This document shows, one piece after another, positions 35,242 through 43,524 of a stretch of DNA of 64,000 nt. The notes below the pieces were generated by a model. The model ran no database searches, was not told where the DNA came from, and was given only the letters and a program-made list of their open reading frames with translations. The DNA is from Streptomyces neyagawaensis (GTDB taxonomy: Bacteria; Actinomycetota; Actinomycetes; Streptomycetales; Streptomycetaceae). Each line of letters opens with the position of its first letter. The first letter of the stretch is position 1. The position numbers and the translations under genes were made by a program. The stretch lies in assembly GCF_023516595.1 (NCBI RefSeq), contig NZ_JAMGBG010000127.1, forward strand, positions 1 to 64,000, written 5' to 3'.

Positions 35242-35306
35242 AGGGTCCCACCCGCAGCCGAACGACGGCCTCCCCTCACCCCCGCCTCATGCCGCACCAT
35301 GGGGCC

Positions 35307-36362
35307 ATGAAAGAGCTGGCGGGGCGGCTCACCGCCGTGGATCCGGATGCCGGGGCCGCTGTCCGGGTCATCGCCTACTTCGACGCGCTCGCCGAGTCCC
35401 GGGCCGGCCTGGAGGCGCTCGTGCGGGCCGCGGCCGTCCTGGCGGGCTGCCCCGCGCGGCTCCTGGACGACGAGCGGCGGGTACGGGTCCGGGTGGAACC
35501 GGACGGGCGGCGGCTGGACAGCCCCCTGCCCCCAGAACCCTGCTGGCCCTCCGCCGCGCTGGTGCCCGGCGGTGTCCCGGCGCTGTGGCTGGAGCGGCCC
35601 GGGGGCGGTGAGCCGAGCGTCGTGGACGCGGTGATCCTGGAGCGGGCCGCGGGCGCCCTCCGGCTGGTGCTGGACCGTACGCGCGGGCGTGCGCCCCTCT
35701 CCCCCGCCGACGACCCGGCCCTCGTGGAGACCCTGCTCGACGCCACCGCCGACGAACAGGCCCGGCTGCACGCCGCACGCCGTCTCGGCCTCGCCGTCGA
35801 CGCCCGCGCCCGTGTCCTGGCCCCTCTCGGCGGACGGCCCCGCCTCCTGGTCGTCGGCGACCCGGGCACACCCGGTGCCGGGCCGCACCGCGGCGTTCCG
35901 GTGGCGGCGGTCGACGGCATCGAGGGGATCGAGGGGCGCGTCGGGGTCGGGCCGGTCGTGTCCGTGTCCGATCTGCCCCGGTCGTGGGCCGCCGCCCGGG
36001 TGGCCCTGCGGTTCACCGCGGAGGGCACGGCACGGGACCCCGGGGAGCGGGTGGTGCGCGCGGAGGACCTGGGCGGGCTGGCGCTGCTCGCCGAGTCGGT
36101 CGTTCCGGGAGGTGACCCGCCGCCGGACGTGAGAGAACTGGAGAAGGCCGCGGCGGACGCCCCGTGGATGCTGGCCACGCTGCACGCGGTCGCGTCCACG
36201 GCGAGCCTGCGGGCGGCGGCCACGGAGGTCAATGTCCACCACTCCACGCTCCAGGACCGTTTGACCCACGCGGAGTCCCTCCTGGGCTGGCCGGTCCGCG
36301 ACCCGCACGGTCGGCTGCGGCTGCAACTGGCCCTCACGCTGCGGCGCTTGGCACGCGGCTAG
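35307..36362 (+). CDS. PucR-type regulator with C-terminal HTH
   Basis: This encodes a 351-residue protein with a PucR C-terminal HTH: TLHAVASTASLRAAATEVNV then HHSTLQDRLTHAESLLGWPV, ending QLALTLRRLARG. The N-terminal GAF/GGDEF-like region has no obvious ligand residues. PucR-type regulators control purine or amide catabolism, which fits the amidase gene directly downstream on the same strand. ATG at 35307 follows a weak ribosome-binding site. Confidence 0.82.
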   Translation: MKELAGRLTAVDPDAGAAVRVIAYFDALAESRAGLEALVRAAAVLAGCPARLLDDERRVRVRVEPDGRRLDSPLPPEPCWPSAALVPGGVPALWLERPGGGEPSVVDAVILERAAGALRLVLDRTRGRAPLSPADDPALVETLLDATADEQARLHAARRLGLAVDARARVLAPLGGRPRLLVVGDPGTPGAGPHRGVPVAAVDGIEGIEGRVGVGPVVSVSDLPRSWAAARVALRFTAEGTARDPGERVVRAEDLGGLALLAESVVPGGDPPPDVRELEKAAADAPWMLATLHAVASTASLRAAATEVNVHHSTLQDRLTHAESLLGWPVRDPHGRLRLQLALTLRRLARG

Positions 36363-36517
36363 CGCGCGGGCAGGGCGTCCAGTAGGCCTCACGCGGCGCC
36401 CCGGACGGGCGTCGGCCGGGCGGGGCCGTGCACGTCGGAGTCCGCCCGTGTCCGACGCGAACCGCCGGGGTCACCAGGGAAGTCGTCCTTCCCGTACCGT
36501 CGCCCGCACCCGGACGT

Positions 36518-36529
36518 TACCGTTCGGTA
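36518..36529. promoter_or_regulatory. TetR-like inverted repeat before the amidase
   Basis: TACCGTTCGGTA has TACCG and CGGTA arms around TT, a form typical of TetR-family operators. It lies 27 bp before the amidase start. No TetR gene adjoins. Confidence 0.5.
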
Positions 36530-36556
36530 GACAACCTGCTACCGGAGGTGTTCCGT

Positions 36557-37981
36557 ATGGCTGCCGACCGTGCCCCGGGTCTGGCGGAGTGTGCCCGTGC
36601 GCTGGCCGCCGGGGAGGTGACGTCGCGTGAGCTGGTCGAGCGGACCCTCGCCCGGATCGAGGCCAGCCAGCCGACGGTCAACGCCTTCCGGCGAGTACGC
36701 GCCGAGGCGGCGCTGGAGGAGGCCGAGGCGGCGGACCGGGAGTTGGCGGCGGGCGGCCGGCGGCCGCTGCTCGGGGTGCCGGTGGCCGTGAAGGACGACA
36801 TGGACGTGGCGGGCGAGCCGACCGCGTTCGGCTGCCGGGGCGAGTTCCCGTCGCTGCCGGAGGACGGCGAGGCGGTACGGCGGCTGCGGGCGGCCGGGGC
36901 GATCGTGGTCGGCAAGACCAACACCTGCGAGCTCGGGCAGTGGCCCTTCACCGAGGGGCCGGCCTTCGGCGCCACCCGCAACCCCTGGCACGCCGACCAC
37001 ACCCCCGGCGGCTCCTCGGGCGGCTCGGCGGCCGCCGTCGCGGCGGGACTGGTACCGGGCGCACTGGGCTCGGACGGGGCCGGCTCCATCCGTATCCCCG
37101 CGTCCTGGACGCATCTCATCGGCATCAAGCCGCAGCGCGGCCGTATCTCGACCTGGCCGCTCCCGGAGTCCTTCCAGGGCATCACCGTCAACGGCACCCT
37201 CGCCCGCACGGTCGCCGACGCCGCCCTCCTGCTCGACGCGGCGGCCGGGAACCACGAGGGCGACCTGCACCGGCCGGACGCCATCGACGCCTCCGGGGCC
37301 GTGGGGCGTGATCCGGGCCGGCTGCGGATCGCGCTGTCCCTGAAGCCGCCGTTCACCGCGCTGCCCGCGCGGCTGGACCCCCGGGTGCGGGAGAAGGTCC
37401 GCGCGGTCGCCGAACGGCTCGCCACGCTCGGGCACGAGGTCGAGGAGGCCGAGCCCCGCTACGGGCAGATCGGGCTCACCTTCATCCCGCGCGCCACCGC
37501 GGGCATCGCCGAACACGTCGGCGGGATCGCCCGGCAGGACCTCCTCGACCGGCGCACCCGCGACGCCGCCCGCCTCGGCCGGCTGCTCGCCGGGGCGCCG
37601 TTGCGGCTGGCCCGCCGCGCGGAGGCCACGCTCCACCAGCGGATCGGCGCGCTGTTCACCACGTACGACGTGCTGATCGCACCGACCACCGCCGCTCCCC
37701 CGCCGCGGATCGGCTCCATGATCGGCCTCGGTGGGCTCGGCACGGACCGGGCGATGATCGCCGCCTGCCCGTACGCCTGGCCGTGGAACGTGCTCGGCTG
37801 GCCCGGCGTGAACGTACCGGCGGGGTTCGTGGGCGGGCTGCCGGTGGGGGCGCAGCTGCTCGGTCCCGCGAACAGCGAGCCGCTGCTGCTGTCGCTGGCC
37901 GCGCAGTTGGAGGCGGACCAGCGCTGGCACGAGCTGTGGCCGCCGGAGGCGACGACGCCCGCCGAGTCCCCCGCGATGTGA
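36557..37981 (+). CDS. Amidase-signature enzyme
   Basis: This encodes a 474-residue amidase of the GatA/AtzF family. The Ser-cisSer-Lys triad is Lys79 (VAVKDD), Ser154 (GGSSGGSAAA) and nucleophile Ser177 (SDGAGSIRIPAS). It hydrolyses an unknown amide. There are no GatB or GatC genes, so it is a catabolic amidase rather than the tRNA enzyme. ATG at 36557 has GGAGG 8 nt upstream, much better than starts further up. Control by the upstream PucR-like protein or by the repeat at 36518 is likely. Confidence 0.9.
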   Translation: MAADRAPGLAECARALAAGEVTSRELVERTLARIEASQPTVNAFRRVRAEAALEEAEAADRELAAGGRRPLLGVPVAVKDDMDVAGEPTAFGCRGEFPSLPEDGEAVRRLRAAGAIVVGKTNTCELGQWPFTEGPAFGATRNPWHADHTPGGSSGGSAAAVAAGLVPGALGSDGAGSIRIPASWTHLIGIKPQRGRISTWPLPESFQGITVNGTLARTVADAALLLDAAAGNHEGDLHRPDAIDASGAVGRDPGRLRIALSLKPPFTALPARLDPRVREKVRAVAERLATLGHEVEEAEPRYGQIGLTFIPRATAGIAEHVGGIARQDLLDRRTRDAARLGRLLAGAPLRLARRAEATLHQRIGALFTTYDVLIAPTTAAPPPRIGSMIGLGGLGTDRAMIAACPYAWPWNVLGWPGVNVPAGFVGGLPVGAQLLGPANSEPLLLSLAAQLEADQRWHELWPPEATTPAESPAM

Positions 37982-38041
37982 GCGGCACCGCCGTCCCCCG
38001 CGTGGGTCCGGGGGGCGGGGTGCGCCCCGTACGCTGTGACC

Positions 38042-38260
38042 ATGGACGAAGCGTCGATGGTCGGGCTGATGGGACGGGTGACCGGTGCGGTCGGTCCCGG
38101 GCTCGTCGGCGAGGTGATCGTCCGGGTGCGCGGCGGGGCCGAGCACTTCCTGGCGTACCCCGCCTCCGCGAAGGACCGGATCGAGCCCGGGACCCTGGTG
38201 ATGGTGATCGAGTACCTGCCGCCGCGCACGGTCTACGTCTCGGCGGCGTACGACAGTTGA
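38042..38260 (+). CDS. Small OB-fold (NfeD-like) protein
   Basis: This encodes a 72-residue protein with the beta-rich pattern MVGLMGRVTGAVGPGLVGEV and LVMVIEYLPPRTVYVSAAYD, resembling the soluble OB domain of NfeD-like proteins without TM segments. It precedes the flotillin gene by 150 bp. NfeD-type proteins are regular genomic partners of flotillins. ATG at 38042 is preferred. Confidence 0.75.
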   Translation: MDEASMVGLMGRVTGAVGPGLVGEVIVRVRGGAEHFLAYPASAKDRIEPGTLVMVIEYLPPRTVYVSAAYDS

Positions 38261-38410
38261 CGCTCCGTCGGGTGCGTCGGCCGCTCCCGCGGTGACGGTT
38301 CGCATCAAGACTGCAACAACGGTCCGTGCGGCTCTGTACCCCGGCCCCGCCCCTTGGGACACTCCCGACGTTCGGTGCCGAAAGGGCACCTGGCCGAGGG
38401 GGGTGTGCCG

Positions 38411-39814
38411 ATGTTCGTCGGCATCATCGCGGGGGCGACCGTAGCGGTGGCTCTGGTACTGATCGCTCTGTTCAAGCTCATGTGGCGTGTCGCCGAACCG
38501 AACGAGGCCCTGATCATCTCCGGCTCCAAGCACAAGATGGAGGGCCTCACGGAAGGCATGAACTTCCGTATCGTCACCGGGCGCGGCACGCTCGTGCTGC
38601 CGGGCATGCAGGCGGTGCGCAAGCTGTCGCTCGACCTGAACCAGACCGAGCTGGCCGTGGAGTGCGTGACCTTCCAGGGCATTCCGCTGAAGATCCGGGG
38701 TGTGGTCATCTTCAAGGTGGGCGACGACTTCGTGTCCATCGCCAACGCCGCCCGCCGCTTCCTCGGCCAGCAGAAACGGGTCTCGGAACGGGTGCACAAC
38801 GTGTTCGCCGGTCATCTCCGGTCCATCGTGGGCGGATTGACGGTCGAGGACATGATCCGCGACCGCGAGAAGCTGACCGGCCAGACACGGGCCGCGTGCG
38901 GGACGGAGATGGAGAAGCTGGGGCTGATCGTCGACTCGTTGCAGATCCACGAGATCGAGGACCCGACCGGCTACATCAAGAACCTCGCCATGCCGCACGC
39001 GGCGGCCGTCCAGCGGGACGCGCGGATCGCGCAGGCCGAGGCGAACCGGCTCGCCACCGAGGCCGAGCAGCAGGCGGCGGCGCGGATGGCGGAGGCCACC
39101 CGGGACAGCGAGATCCTCCAGGCCGGCTACCAGGCGGAGCGGGACAAGGCCGCCGCCAAGGCCAAGCAGGCCGGCCCGCTCGCCGAGGCGGGCGCCAAGC
39201 AGGAGGTCGTCGTGCAGGAGACCCGGGTCGCCGAGCTGGTGGCGTCCCGGCGTGAGCAGCAGCTCCAGGCCGATGTGCGCAAGCCCGCGGACGCCAAGGC
39301 GTACGAGAAGCGGACTCTGGCCGAGGCCGAGCGCGACGCCCGTATCTCCGCCGCGCAGGCCAAGGCCAAGGAGACCGAACTCGCGGCCGCCGCCGAGGCG
39401 AACGCGACCCGCGCCACCGGTGAGGCGGAGGCCGCCGCCCGGCAGGCCAAGGGGCTCGCCGTCGCCGAGGCCACCCGCGCGAAGGGGCTCGCCGAGGCCG
39501 AGGGCATCAAGGCGCGGGCCGCGGCGCTGGCCGAGAACCAGGAAGCGGTGATCGCGCAGCAACTGGCCGAGCAGTGGCCGGAGATCGTGCAGGCGGGCGC
39601 GTCCGCGTTCGGCAACGTCGACAACATGGTGCTGCTCAACGGCGCCGACGGCATGGCCGACATGTTCGCCAAGGCGCTGACGATGGGCGGCACGGGGCTG
39701 GGGCTGGCCCGGCAGTTGCTGGCGTCCATGAACCAGAACGGAACGCCCGACCGGGGCCCGGCCGCGGTCAACGGGCAGCCCGTGGAGAAGGTACCGGTGG
39801 ACCGGGAGTCATAG
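38411..39814 (+). CDS. Flotillin / SPFH-domain protein
   Basis: This encodes a 467-residue flotillin. An N-terminal hydrophobic anchor is VGIIAGATVAVALVLIALF. The SPFH/band-7 domain spans about residues 25-190. A long Ala/Glu-rich coiled coil (repeats such as AEATRDSEI and AEAERDARI) spans 195-400. It organises membrane microdomains and oligomerises on the inner face of the membrane. ATG at 38411 follows GAGGGGGG. It is probably co-transcribed with the small OB-fold gene. Confidence 0.92.
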   Translation: MFVGIIAGATVAVALVLIALFKLMWRVAEPNEALIISGSKHKMEGLTEGMNFRIVTGRGTLVLPGMQAVRKLSLDLNQTELAVECVTFQGIPLKIRGVVIFKVGDDFVSIANAARRFLGQQKRVSERVHNVFAGHLRSIVGGLTVEDMIRDREKLTGQTRAACGTEMEKLGLIVDSLQIHEIEDPTGYIKNLAMPHAAAVQRDARIAQAEANRLATEAEQQAAARMAEATRDSEILQAGYQAERDKAAAKAKQAGPLAEAGAKQEVVVQETRVAELVASRREQQLQADVRKPADAKAYEKRTLAEAERDARISAAQAKAKETELAAAAEANATRATGEAEAAARQAKGLAVAEATRAKGLAEAEGIKARAAALAENQEAVIAQQLAEQWPEIVQAGASAFGNVDNMVLLNGADGMADMFAKALTMGGTGLGLARQLLASMNQNGTPDRGPAAVNGQPVEKVPVDRES

Positions 39815-39923
39815 CCTCCCTCCTCCGTCGAAGGCCACGTCGTCGCTAGTGCCCGTGCGGCCGAGCCGCACATCGCTACGGGGCCCGCGCTCCCTTGCCG
39901 GGGGCGCGGGTTAGCGTTGCCCC

Positions 39924-40133
39924 GTGACTGCGTTCGCCGATCAAGACGTTCCCGGCCGTTACGGCCCCTCCGCCACCACCGAGGCCGATCCGCGCACGGT
40001 GGGGCGGGTACGTACCGAGTACTCGCCCGCGCACGACGGGGACCCCGACCCCGGGGAGATCGTGTGGACCTGGGTGCCGTTCGAGGAGATGGGAAGGCGC
40101 GCCGACGTTCGCGCAGGCCGCGCCCACAATTGA
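39924..40133 (+). pseudogene. PemK/MazF-like toxin gene, 5' part, interrupted by the element
   Basis: The native frame runs from ATG 39924 to VPFEE at 40088 (55 codons), then enters element DNA and stops after 14 foreign codons. The continuation lies at 51486-51766 in a matching frame: joining at the shared core CGTTCGAGGAGA gives VPFEE-NDGRG and then RPVLVVAREP. PemK/MazF-like proteins are mRNA-cleaving toxins of type II systems. No antitoxin gene is seen next to it. The insertion should inactivate the toxin until the element excises. Confidence 0.85.
40078..40089. other. attL core
   Basis: CGTTCGAGGAGA marks the left junction within the toxin gene (codons VPFEE). The identical 12 bases occur at the right junction. 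The true crossover may be shorter or offset within this core. Confidence 0.75.
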
Positions 40134-40204
40134 GCCCGACCGCCCCGGCAATCCCCGGCGGAACCCCGGATTGAGGCCGAATTCCGATGGTCCACAGCCC
40201 GCAT

Positions 40205-40450
40205 CTAGATGACGAATGTGCCCTTGCCGCGCACTGTCTGCACAAGGCCGCGCTCTCGCAGTTCACGCACGGCTCTGGACGCCGTCATCCTGGCGATGCC
40301 GTATGTCTCAGTCATCTGGAGTTCGCCGGGCAGGCGGTCCCCCGGCCCGAGCTCGCCTGTGCTGATCCGCCGGGCGATGTCGTCAGCCACGGCCATGTAC
40401 ACCAGTTCCGGGCCGCGCCGCTCCAGGTTCCGAATCTCCTCCTCGCTCAT
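40205..40450 (-). CDS. GntR-type wHTH regulator of the element
   Basis: This encodes an 81-residue protein that is only a GntR winged helix: YMAVADDIARRISTGELGPG, then TETYGIARMTASRAVRELRE and the wing LVQTVRGKGTFVI at the C-terminus. The effector domain is absent. Similar mini-GntR proteins (KorSA type) control transfer/replication genes in Streptomyces integrative elements. A GTG at 40459 is an alternative start with AGGTGG upstream. It is divergent from the Zn-ribbon gene and lies at the left edge. Confidence 0.8.
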   Translation of the reverse strand: MSEEEIRNLERRGPELVYMAVADDIARRISTGELGPGDRLPGELQMTETYGIARMTASRAVRELRERGLVQTVRGKGTFVI

Positions 40451-40518
40451 GGTCGCCACATAACCACCTGCTGACCTGCGAAGACACTCGGAGGCCCCCA
40501 CAGGTGCCTGCACATGTC

Positions 40519-40524
40519 TATAGT
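40519..40524 (+). promoter_or_regulatory. -10 element for a leaderless message
   Basis: TATAGT ends 7 nt before the ATG at 40532, so transcription should start at or near the start codon. No ribosome-binding site precedes this ATG. Confidence 0.5.
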
Positions 40525-40531
40525 GCCCTAC

Positions 40532-40849
40532 ATGCATCAGAGCCGCCCCCGCCGCATGTGCCTCGACTGCCAGACGCTCACCGAGACCCCGGTCCTGCTG
40601 TACGCCATCGAGCGCCAATCGGGTCCAGCGTTCCCGGTCTACGCCTGTCCAGACTGCGCCCCAAGCCGCATCTCCTACGACTCCGCCCTCGCCCTGCTCT
40701 TCAACCACACCACCGCTTGCCTGGACTGCACTCCCCTGGACTCCTGTCCACAGGGCTGGGCTCTCAGCCGGGTTGTCGGCCGCTGCCTCCGCCGCGTCCG
40801 TCCCACGGCCGCCCCCGACACCCCGCCGCCCAATTCTTTGGGGTCATAG
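40532..40849 (+). CDS. Cys-rich Zn-ribbon-like protein
   Basis: This encodes a 105-residue protein of unknown function with CxxC knuckles: MCLDCQT near residue 10, YACPDCAP near 40, and ACLDCTPLDSC near 66. These suggest one or two zinc sites. Its start is probably leaderless at 40532; ATG at 40514 is the alternative. It is divergent from the mini-GntR gene across a 70-80 bp control region. The C-terminal part is Pro/Arg-rich. Confidence 0.6.
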   Translation: MHQSRPRRMCLDCQTLTETPVLLYAIERQSGPAFPVYACPDCAPSRISYDSALALLFNHTTACLDCTPLDSCPQGWALSRVVGRCLRRVRPTAAPDTPPPNSLGS

Positions 40850-41028
40850 GCGGCTCCCCGCCCCACCCCGAGCCGGTTTCACTCACCCGCTCCCCGCGAG
40901 CCCTTACGCGCCCATCCTGTGATTCCGGTGAACGTAAGGAGCTAATCGGTCTTATCCCGCCAGCAATTCACTGCACAGTGAGCGATTCGCATTTCACAGT
41001 AGGCTTCCCTCAACGAAGGGAGGTCCCA

Positions 41029-41748
41029 ATGGCCGCGAAGAAGTCACCTGCTCATATCGCTAAGCAGGCCGAGCGCTGCTACGAACTCAGTCTGGCCGGT
41101 CTCAGCACCCGCGCAATTGCCGAAGAGATGGGCATCTCACAGCCTGTGGTGGTGCGGCGGATGGCGCATTACATATCCAACCGCACACACCGCAAGGCCG
41201 ACGAATGGCGAGACCGACAGCTTGACGACCTGATGAATCTGCGGGCGAAGCTCCAGAAGCAGATCGAATCCGGCGACCCCAAGGCCATCGCAGCGGCCGT
41301 CCGCATCTGGGAACGCATCTCGAAGATTGGCGGCCTGGACGCTGCCACGCTGTTCAAGGTCGATATGGAGGCCAATGTGTCCCGCGAGTCCGACGCCAAT
41401 GAGGCGCAGCGCCTCATGGACCAGTTCTTCGGCCGCGTCTCCAGCGACGAGCCCGGCGAACCCAAGGTCATCCCGCACATCGACGTCACTCAGCGCCCCC
41501 GTCGGCCCGTGCCGCAGTGGTACCAGGACAAGGAGCGCAAGCAGGCCGAAGCCCGCGAGCGAGCCAAGAACTCCACCCCCGACGAGTTCGCCGCCGAGCC
41601 GGACGCCAACGCCAACGCCGCTCCGGACGTTCCAGAGGGATTCGAGGATCTGGGCACGCCCGAGCCCGCACCTCGGCCACGGCGTAAGCGTGGACAGCCC
41701 ATCCCCAACCCGGCTGCCCAATTCCTGCGGGACAGCGACGACGACTGA
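41029..41748 (+). CDS. HTH protein, possible terminase-small-subunit-like
   Basis: This encodes 239 residues. An N-terminal HTH reads AERCYELSLAGLSTRAIAEE followed by MGISQPVVVRRMAHYI. A helical region (QLDDLMNLRAKLQKQIESGD, AAAVRIWERISKIGGLDAA) follows, then a long Pro/Glu/Arg-rich tail. The HTH plus helical oligomerisation layout resembles phage terminase small subunits, but the match is by shape only. ATG at 41029 has GGGAGG 5 nt upstream. In the satellite hypothesis this would be the packaging-redirecting protein. Confidence 0.55.
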   Translation: MAAKKSPAHIAKQAERCYELSLAGLSTRAIAEEMGISQPVVVRRMAHYISNRTHRKADEWRDRQLDDLMNLRAKLQKQIESGDPKAIAAAVRIWERISKIGGLDAATLFKVDMEANVSRESDANEAQRLMDQFFGRVSSDEPGEPKVIPHIDVTQRPRRPVPQWYQDKERKQAEARERAKNSTPDEFAAEPDANANAAPDVPEGFEDLGTPEPAPRPRRKRGQPIPNPAAQFLRDSDDD

Positions 41749-42084
41749 CCGCGAGGTAACCTTCAACCGTCATCCGCTGCGTAGCGGATACCGACAGCGC
41801 ACAACAGCCCGAGGAATCCCCGTAGCCAGATGGGCAAAGGGAAATCCAGACAGCTGAGTCGGAGCCCCATAGACCGAGCAGGACAACGCCGAATGGCGAC
41901 CCTGGAGAAGTCTGGATAACCGAATACGCTACACACAATGTGTTGTCACGCTTATGGCGAGACGCGCACCGCAACAAGTGCCGAATGTCGCTGACGAGCG
42001 ACGGTGGCGGAACAGCCCGAGTGGGCGACTTGGACGGCAACGAAGACTTGTCCATTCAATTGCCCTATGCCCAGGAGGCTTCCA
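41749..42084. other. 336-bp intergenic region in the element
   Basis: No gene is seen. ACACAATGTGT (41933-41943) is a short inverted repeat that could be an operator for the three-gene set downstream. Confidence 0.4.
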
Positions 42085-42582
42085 GTGGCTGTTTCCAAGA
42101 TCAAGATGTCCAATGCCCGCCGCGCTCTCATCGAGGCGGGAATGTCCAGGACGATGGCGCGCGGTGCACTGCGCCTTCTGGACCTGAGCGAGCCCCTCAA
42201 GCCGCAGATCGTGGCGCTCGCCGAGGAAGACCCCGAGCTGTTCGGCCTGGACGCCGACGGCAACCCCCTCCCGGACGACGACGACGCCGAGGACGACACG
42301 CCCATGACGGCCCGCGAGGCCGTAGCCGCGCGGCTCAAGGGCGGCTCCCAGCACATCCAGCGCAAGACGTACCGGCGCACCGCCGAGCCGCGTCCCTCCA
42401 CCGCGAGCAAGTCCGCTCAGGAGAACGCCGCGCACCTGCGCAAGAACTCCACCCGCAACACGCCCCCGGCGCAGCAGTGGCGTGAGCCCGTCCGCGACAT
42501 CAACGCGGGCCACGTCGCCCCCGCCGAGCGCCCCAAGGACAGCTCCGCCGACCGCCTCGCCAACCGGCTGCGCGGCAACTGA
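42085..42582 (+). CDS. Hypothetical element protein (165 aa)
   Basis: This encodes a 165-residue unknown protein. The N-terminus reads MSNARRALIEAGMSRTMARG and is basic. An acidic patch follows (DGNPLPDDDDAEDD). The C-terminal half is Arg/Lys/Gln-rich and probably disordered. GTG at 42085 has AGGAGG 6 nt upstream. It is followed by two further small genes with tight spacing, suggesting one operon. I recognise no domain; charge layout fits a nucleic-acid or scaffold-binding role, which is a guess. Confidence 0.6.
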   Translation: MAVSKIKMSNARRALIEAGMSRTMARGALRLLDLSEPLKPQIVALAEEDPELFGLDADGNPLPDDDDAEDDTPMTAREAVAARLKGGSQHIQRKTYRRTAEPRPSTASKSAQENAAHLRKNSTRNTPPAQQWREPVRDINAGHVAPAERPKDSSADRLANRLRGN

Positions 42583-42624
42583 CCGCCCAACACCCCATCC
42601 CCGCCACACAGTTAGGACACACCC

Positions 42625-42846
42625 ATGGCCGCTGTAACCCTGGAGACGACCGAGCTCGAAACGCTCGTCACCGCCGCTCTCCGCAACCCCACCGTCGGCA
42701 TGTCGCTGCTCAACGAGCTCCGCGTCAAGAACAACGGCGAGCCCGCTCGTCTCCCGGCCAACTACGGCCCCGGCGACCTGTCCGTCGTCCACGACTCGGC
42801 CTGGCGCACCGCGCTGACCAACGTCACCGCCGACCTGGAGGCCTGA
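42625..42846 (+). CDS. Hypothetical element protein (73 aa)
   Basis: This encodes 73 residues starting MAAVTLETTELETLVTAALR and ending WRTALTNVTADLEA. It looks like a compact, soluble, mostly helical protein with no known signature. It starts 42 bp after the previous gene and ends 1 bp before the next, so it is translated as part of an operon. Confidence 0.6.
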   Translation: MAAVTLETTELETLVTAALRNPTVGMSLLNELRVKNNGEPARLPANYGPGDLSVVHDSAWRTALTNVTADLEA

Positions 42847-42847
42847 C

Positions 42848-43357
42848 ATGGGCGACGCCAACGACCGCGCCAAGCTGGACTCGCCCGAGTTCATGGCCAA
42901 GGCTCCCGATCACGTCGTGGACAGCATCCGCGCACGGGTCGCCTCCGAGCCCAACGTCCGCATCCGCGTGCACGGCCGCGACTGGGCGGAGCAGGTCGCC
43001 AACGACCAGGTGCACAAGGTCCTCTCCGAGGCCACGGCGCAGGCGGCCCAGGACCTCATCGAGGAAGCCGTGGAGCAGGCCCTCGACCTGGCGTTCAAGG
43101 CACACGGTTCGACCCCTGCCACGCAGGCCGACATGGACCACGCGCGCGCATGGATGATGGATCACGGCGTGGTGGACCCCGGACAGACAGAGCCCAGCAT
43201 CTCCGACGTCGCGGAGCTCGCTCAGGTGTCGGCCAACGAACGGAACTTCCGCGAGTGGCTGAAGCCGGTGCGCGAGGAGGCCGCCAGGGAACTGGACCTC
43301 AGCCCGACCGTGCGCCTGTTCATCGCCAAGTACCTCAACCCCGACCCCGACGCCTGA
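42848..43357 (+). CDS. Hypothetical element protein (169 aa)
   Basis: This encodes a 169-residue acidic, largely helical protein (for example QAAQDLIEEAVEQALDLAFK and NERNFREWLKPVREEAAREL). No family recognised. The ATG follows the previous stop with 1 bp between. The plus-strand block ends here at a strong bidirectional terminator. With the two preceding genes it forms a three-gene set unique to the element. Confidence 0.6.
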   Translation: MGDANDRAKLDSPEFMAKAPDHVVDSIRARVASEPNVRIRVHGRDWAEQVANDQVHKVLSEATAQAAQDLIEEAVEQALDLAFKAHGSTPATQADMDHARAWMMDHGVVDPGQTEPSISDVAELAQVSANERNFREWLKPVREEAARELDLSPTVRLFIAKYLNPDPDA

Positions 43358-43405
43358 CCTTCCCAGACCGGGGCGCGGCCTTCTGACGGGTTCGCCGCGC
43401 CCCAA

Positions 43406-43456
43406 CAGAACAGCCCCAGGACTCCCGGTGTGCTAACCGGTCCTGGGGCTGTTCTG
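43406..43456. terminator. Strong bidirectional terminator
   Basis: CAGAACAGCCCCAGGA (43406-43421) pairs perfectly over 16 bp with TCCTGGGGCTGTTCTG (43441-43456). The loop contains an inner CCGGT/ACCGG pairing. It separates the converging plus and minus blocks of the element. Confidence 0.9.
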
Positions 43457-43524
43457 CGTTACTCACAGGATCGCCGCGTAAGCGCTCCGCGCGGCTCGGT
43501 CGGACGGTTTCACCGACCCTGTGC

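Noticed and set aside
36539..39562. 1007-codon open frame on the minus strand
   Set aside because: It lies opposite the amidase, OB-fold and flotillin genes and has a Gly/Arg/Leu-repetitive composition typical of antisense frames.
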